DNA from: CAYMSA01 sp964392965
GTDB lineage: Bacteria > Actinomycetota > Coriobacteriia > Anaerosomatales > Anaerosomataceae
DNA: 15,265 bases
Assembly: GCA_964392965.1 (NCBI GenBank)
Contig: CAYMSA010000041.1
Span: forward strand, 1 to 15,265
Direction of reading: 5' to 3'
Of this stretch, positions 15,002-15,265 are shown piece after piece. Both the position numbers and the translations under genes were made by a program. Numbering within the stretch: the stretch's first letter is position 1; every line of letters begins with the position of its first letter. The notes under the pieces were generated by a model. It was not told the origin of the DNA. It did not search any database and was given only the letters and a program-made list of their open reading frames with translations.

Positions 15002-15265
15002 TCAGGCGGACGTGCCCGGTCCGGCGCTGACGAAGTCGACCGGACGAGCGGGGAGCGACTCGTTCATCGAGCCGGTGCGGTACCCCTCGAGGTCTTGCGC
15101 GACGTGGGTGAACCCGGCCCGTTTGACCGCAGCGATGACCCGGTCACGCAGCGCGAACGCCCGCTCCATGTCTGCTGGCTCCACCTCCACGCGCGCCATG
15201 TCCCCGTGAGCGCGCACGCGGATCTGCGTGAAGCCGAGGGCACGCAGGAGGTCTTCAGCCTCGGC
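15002..15265 (-). CDS. larE: LarE, sacrificial sulfur transferase, C-terminal part (partial)
   Basis: The last 87 codons and a TGA stop are visible; the gene runs off the right edge of the window. The segment starts with AEDLLRALGFTQIRVRAHGD, continues MARVEVEPADMERAFALRDR, and ends with AGFTHVAQDLEGYRTGSMNE. This is the C-terminal domain pattern of LarE (LG...vRVR.HGd.ARiEv, F..v..DL.GYr.GSMN). LarE uses ATP to adenylylate a pyridinium dicarboxylate mononucleotide and then gives sulfur from its own cysteine, building the nickel-pincer cofactor of lactate racemase and related LarA-like enzymes. The PP-loop and the sacrificial cysteine lie outside the window. A 16-residue tail after GSMNES is slightly longer than usual. 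Neighbouring larB/larC genes cannot be seen. Confidence 0.82.
   Translation of the reverse strand, partial: AEAEDLLRALGFTQIRVRAHGDMARVEVEPADMERAFALRDRVIAAVKRAGFTHVAQDLEGYRTGSMNESLPARPVDFVSAGPGTSA

Overview
The window is GC-rich throughout, with a strong G/C third-position bias and mostly short intergenic spaces. It looks like chromosomal core DNA of an actinobacterium. The run polA - (YgjP-like protease) - rpsA - coaE - uvrB is close to the polA-rpsA-coaE-uvrB order known from Actinobacteria such as Mycobacterium. A likely in-frame UGA selenocysteine codon and a larE gene at the right edge fit an anaerobe; I suspect a deep branch such as Coriobacteriia, but that is inference. There are no mobile elements, CRISPR arrays, rRNA or tRNA genes that I can see.

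Layout. 1-186: 3' end of a glutamine synthetase gene. 187-385: a structured spacer with three inverted repeats. 386-2857 (+): an orphan OmpR-type regulator with a degenerate receiver, then an ABC-2 exporter (ATPase and permease with ATGA overlap). 2864-4800 (-): an operon read leftward, wzm-like permease, wzt-like ATPase, then a small thioredoxin-like gene that only makes sense if an internal UGA is read as selenocysteine. 4801-5093: divergent control region. 5094-7460 (+): polA, interrupted by a 100-N assembly gap that hides the polymerase motif A. 7442-12486 (+): YgjP-like metalloprotease, ribosomal protein S1, dephospho-CoA kinase, UvrB. 12528-13184 (-): membrane-anchored protein of unknown function. 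13283-14982 (+): a small coiled-coil protein tightly coupled to an ABC1/UbiB-family kinase-like gene. 15002-15265 (-): C-terminus of LarE.

The most interesting object is the candidate selenoprotein at 2864-3211 (-). A 24-codon ORF with a good ribosome-binding site ends in TGT-TGA. The same frame then continues for 90 codons with the same coding bias. Together the two parts form one complete thioredoxin-like fold, with the Cys-Sec pair just before helix 1 and a cis-Pro loop later. A 9-bp hairpin with loop AGGAG begins 7 nt after the UGA, which fits the geometry of bacterial SECIS elements. Standard gene calling would report only an 81-residue fragment starting at an internal GTG.
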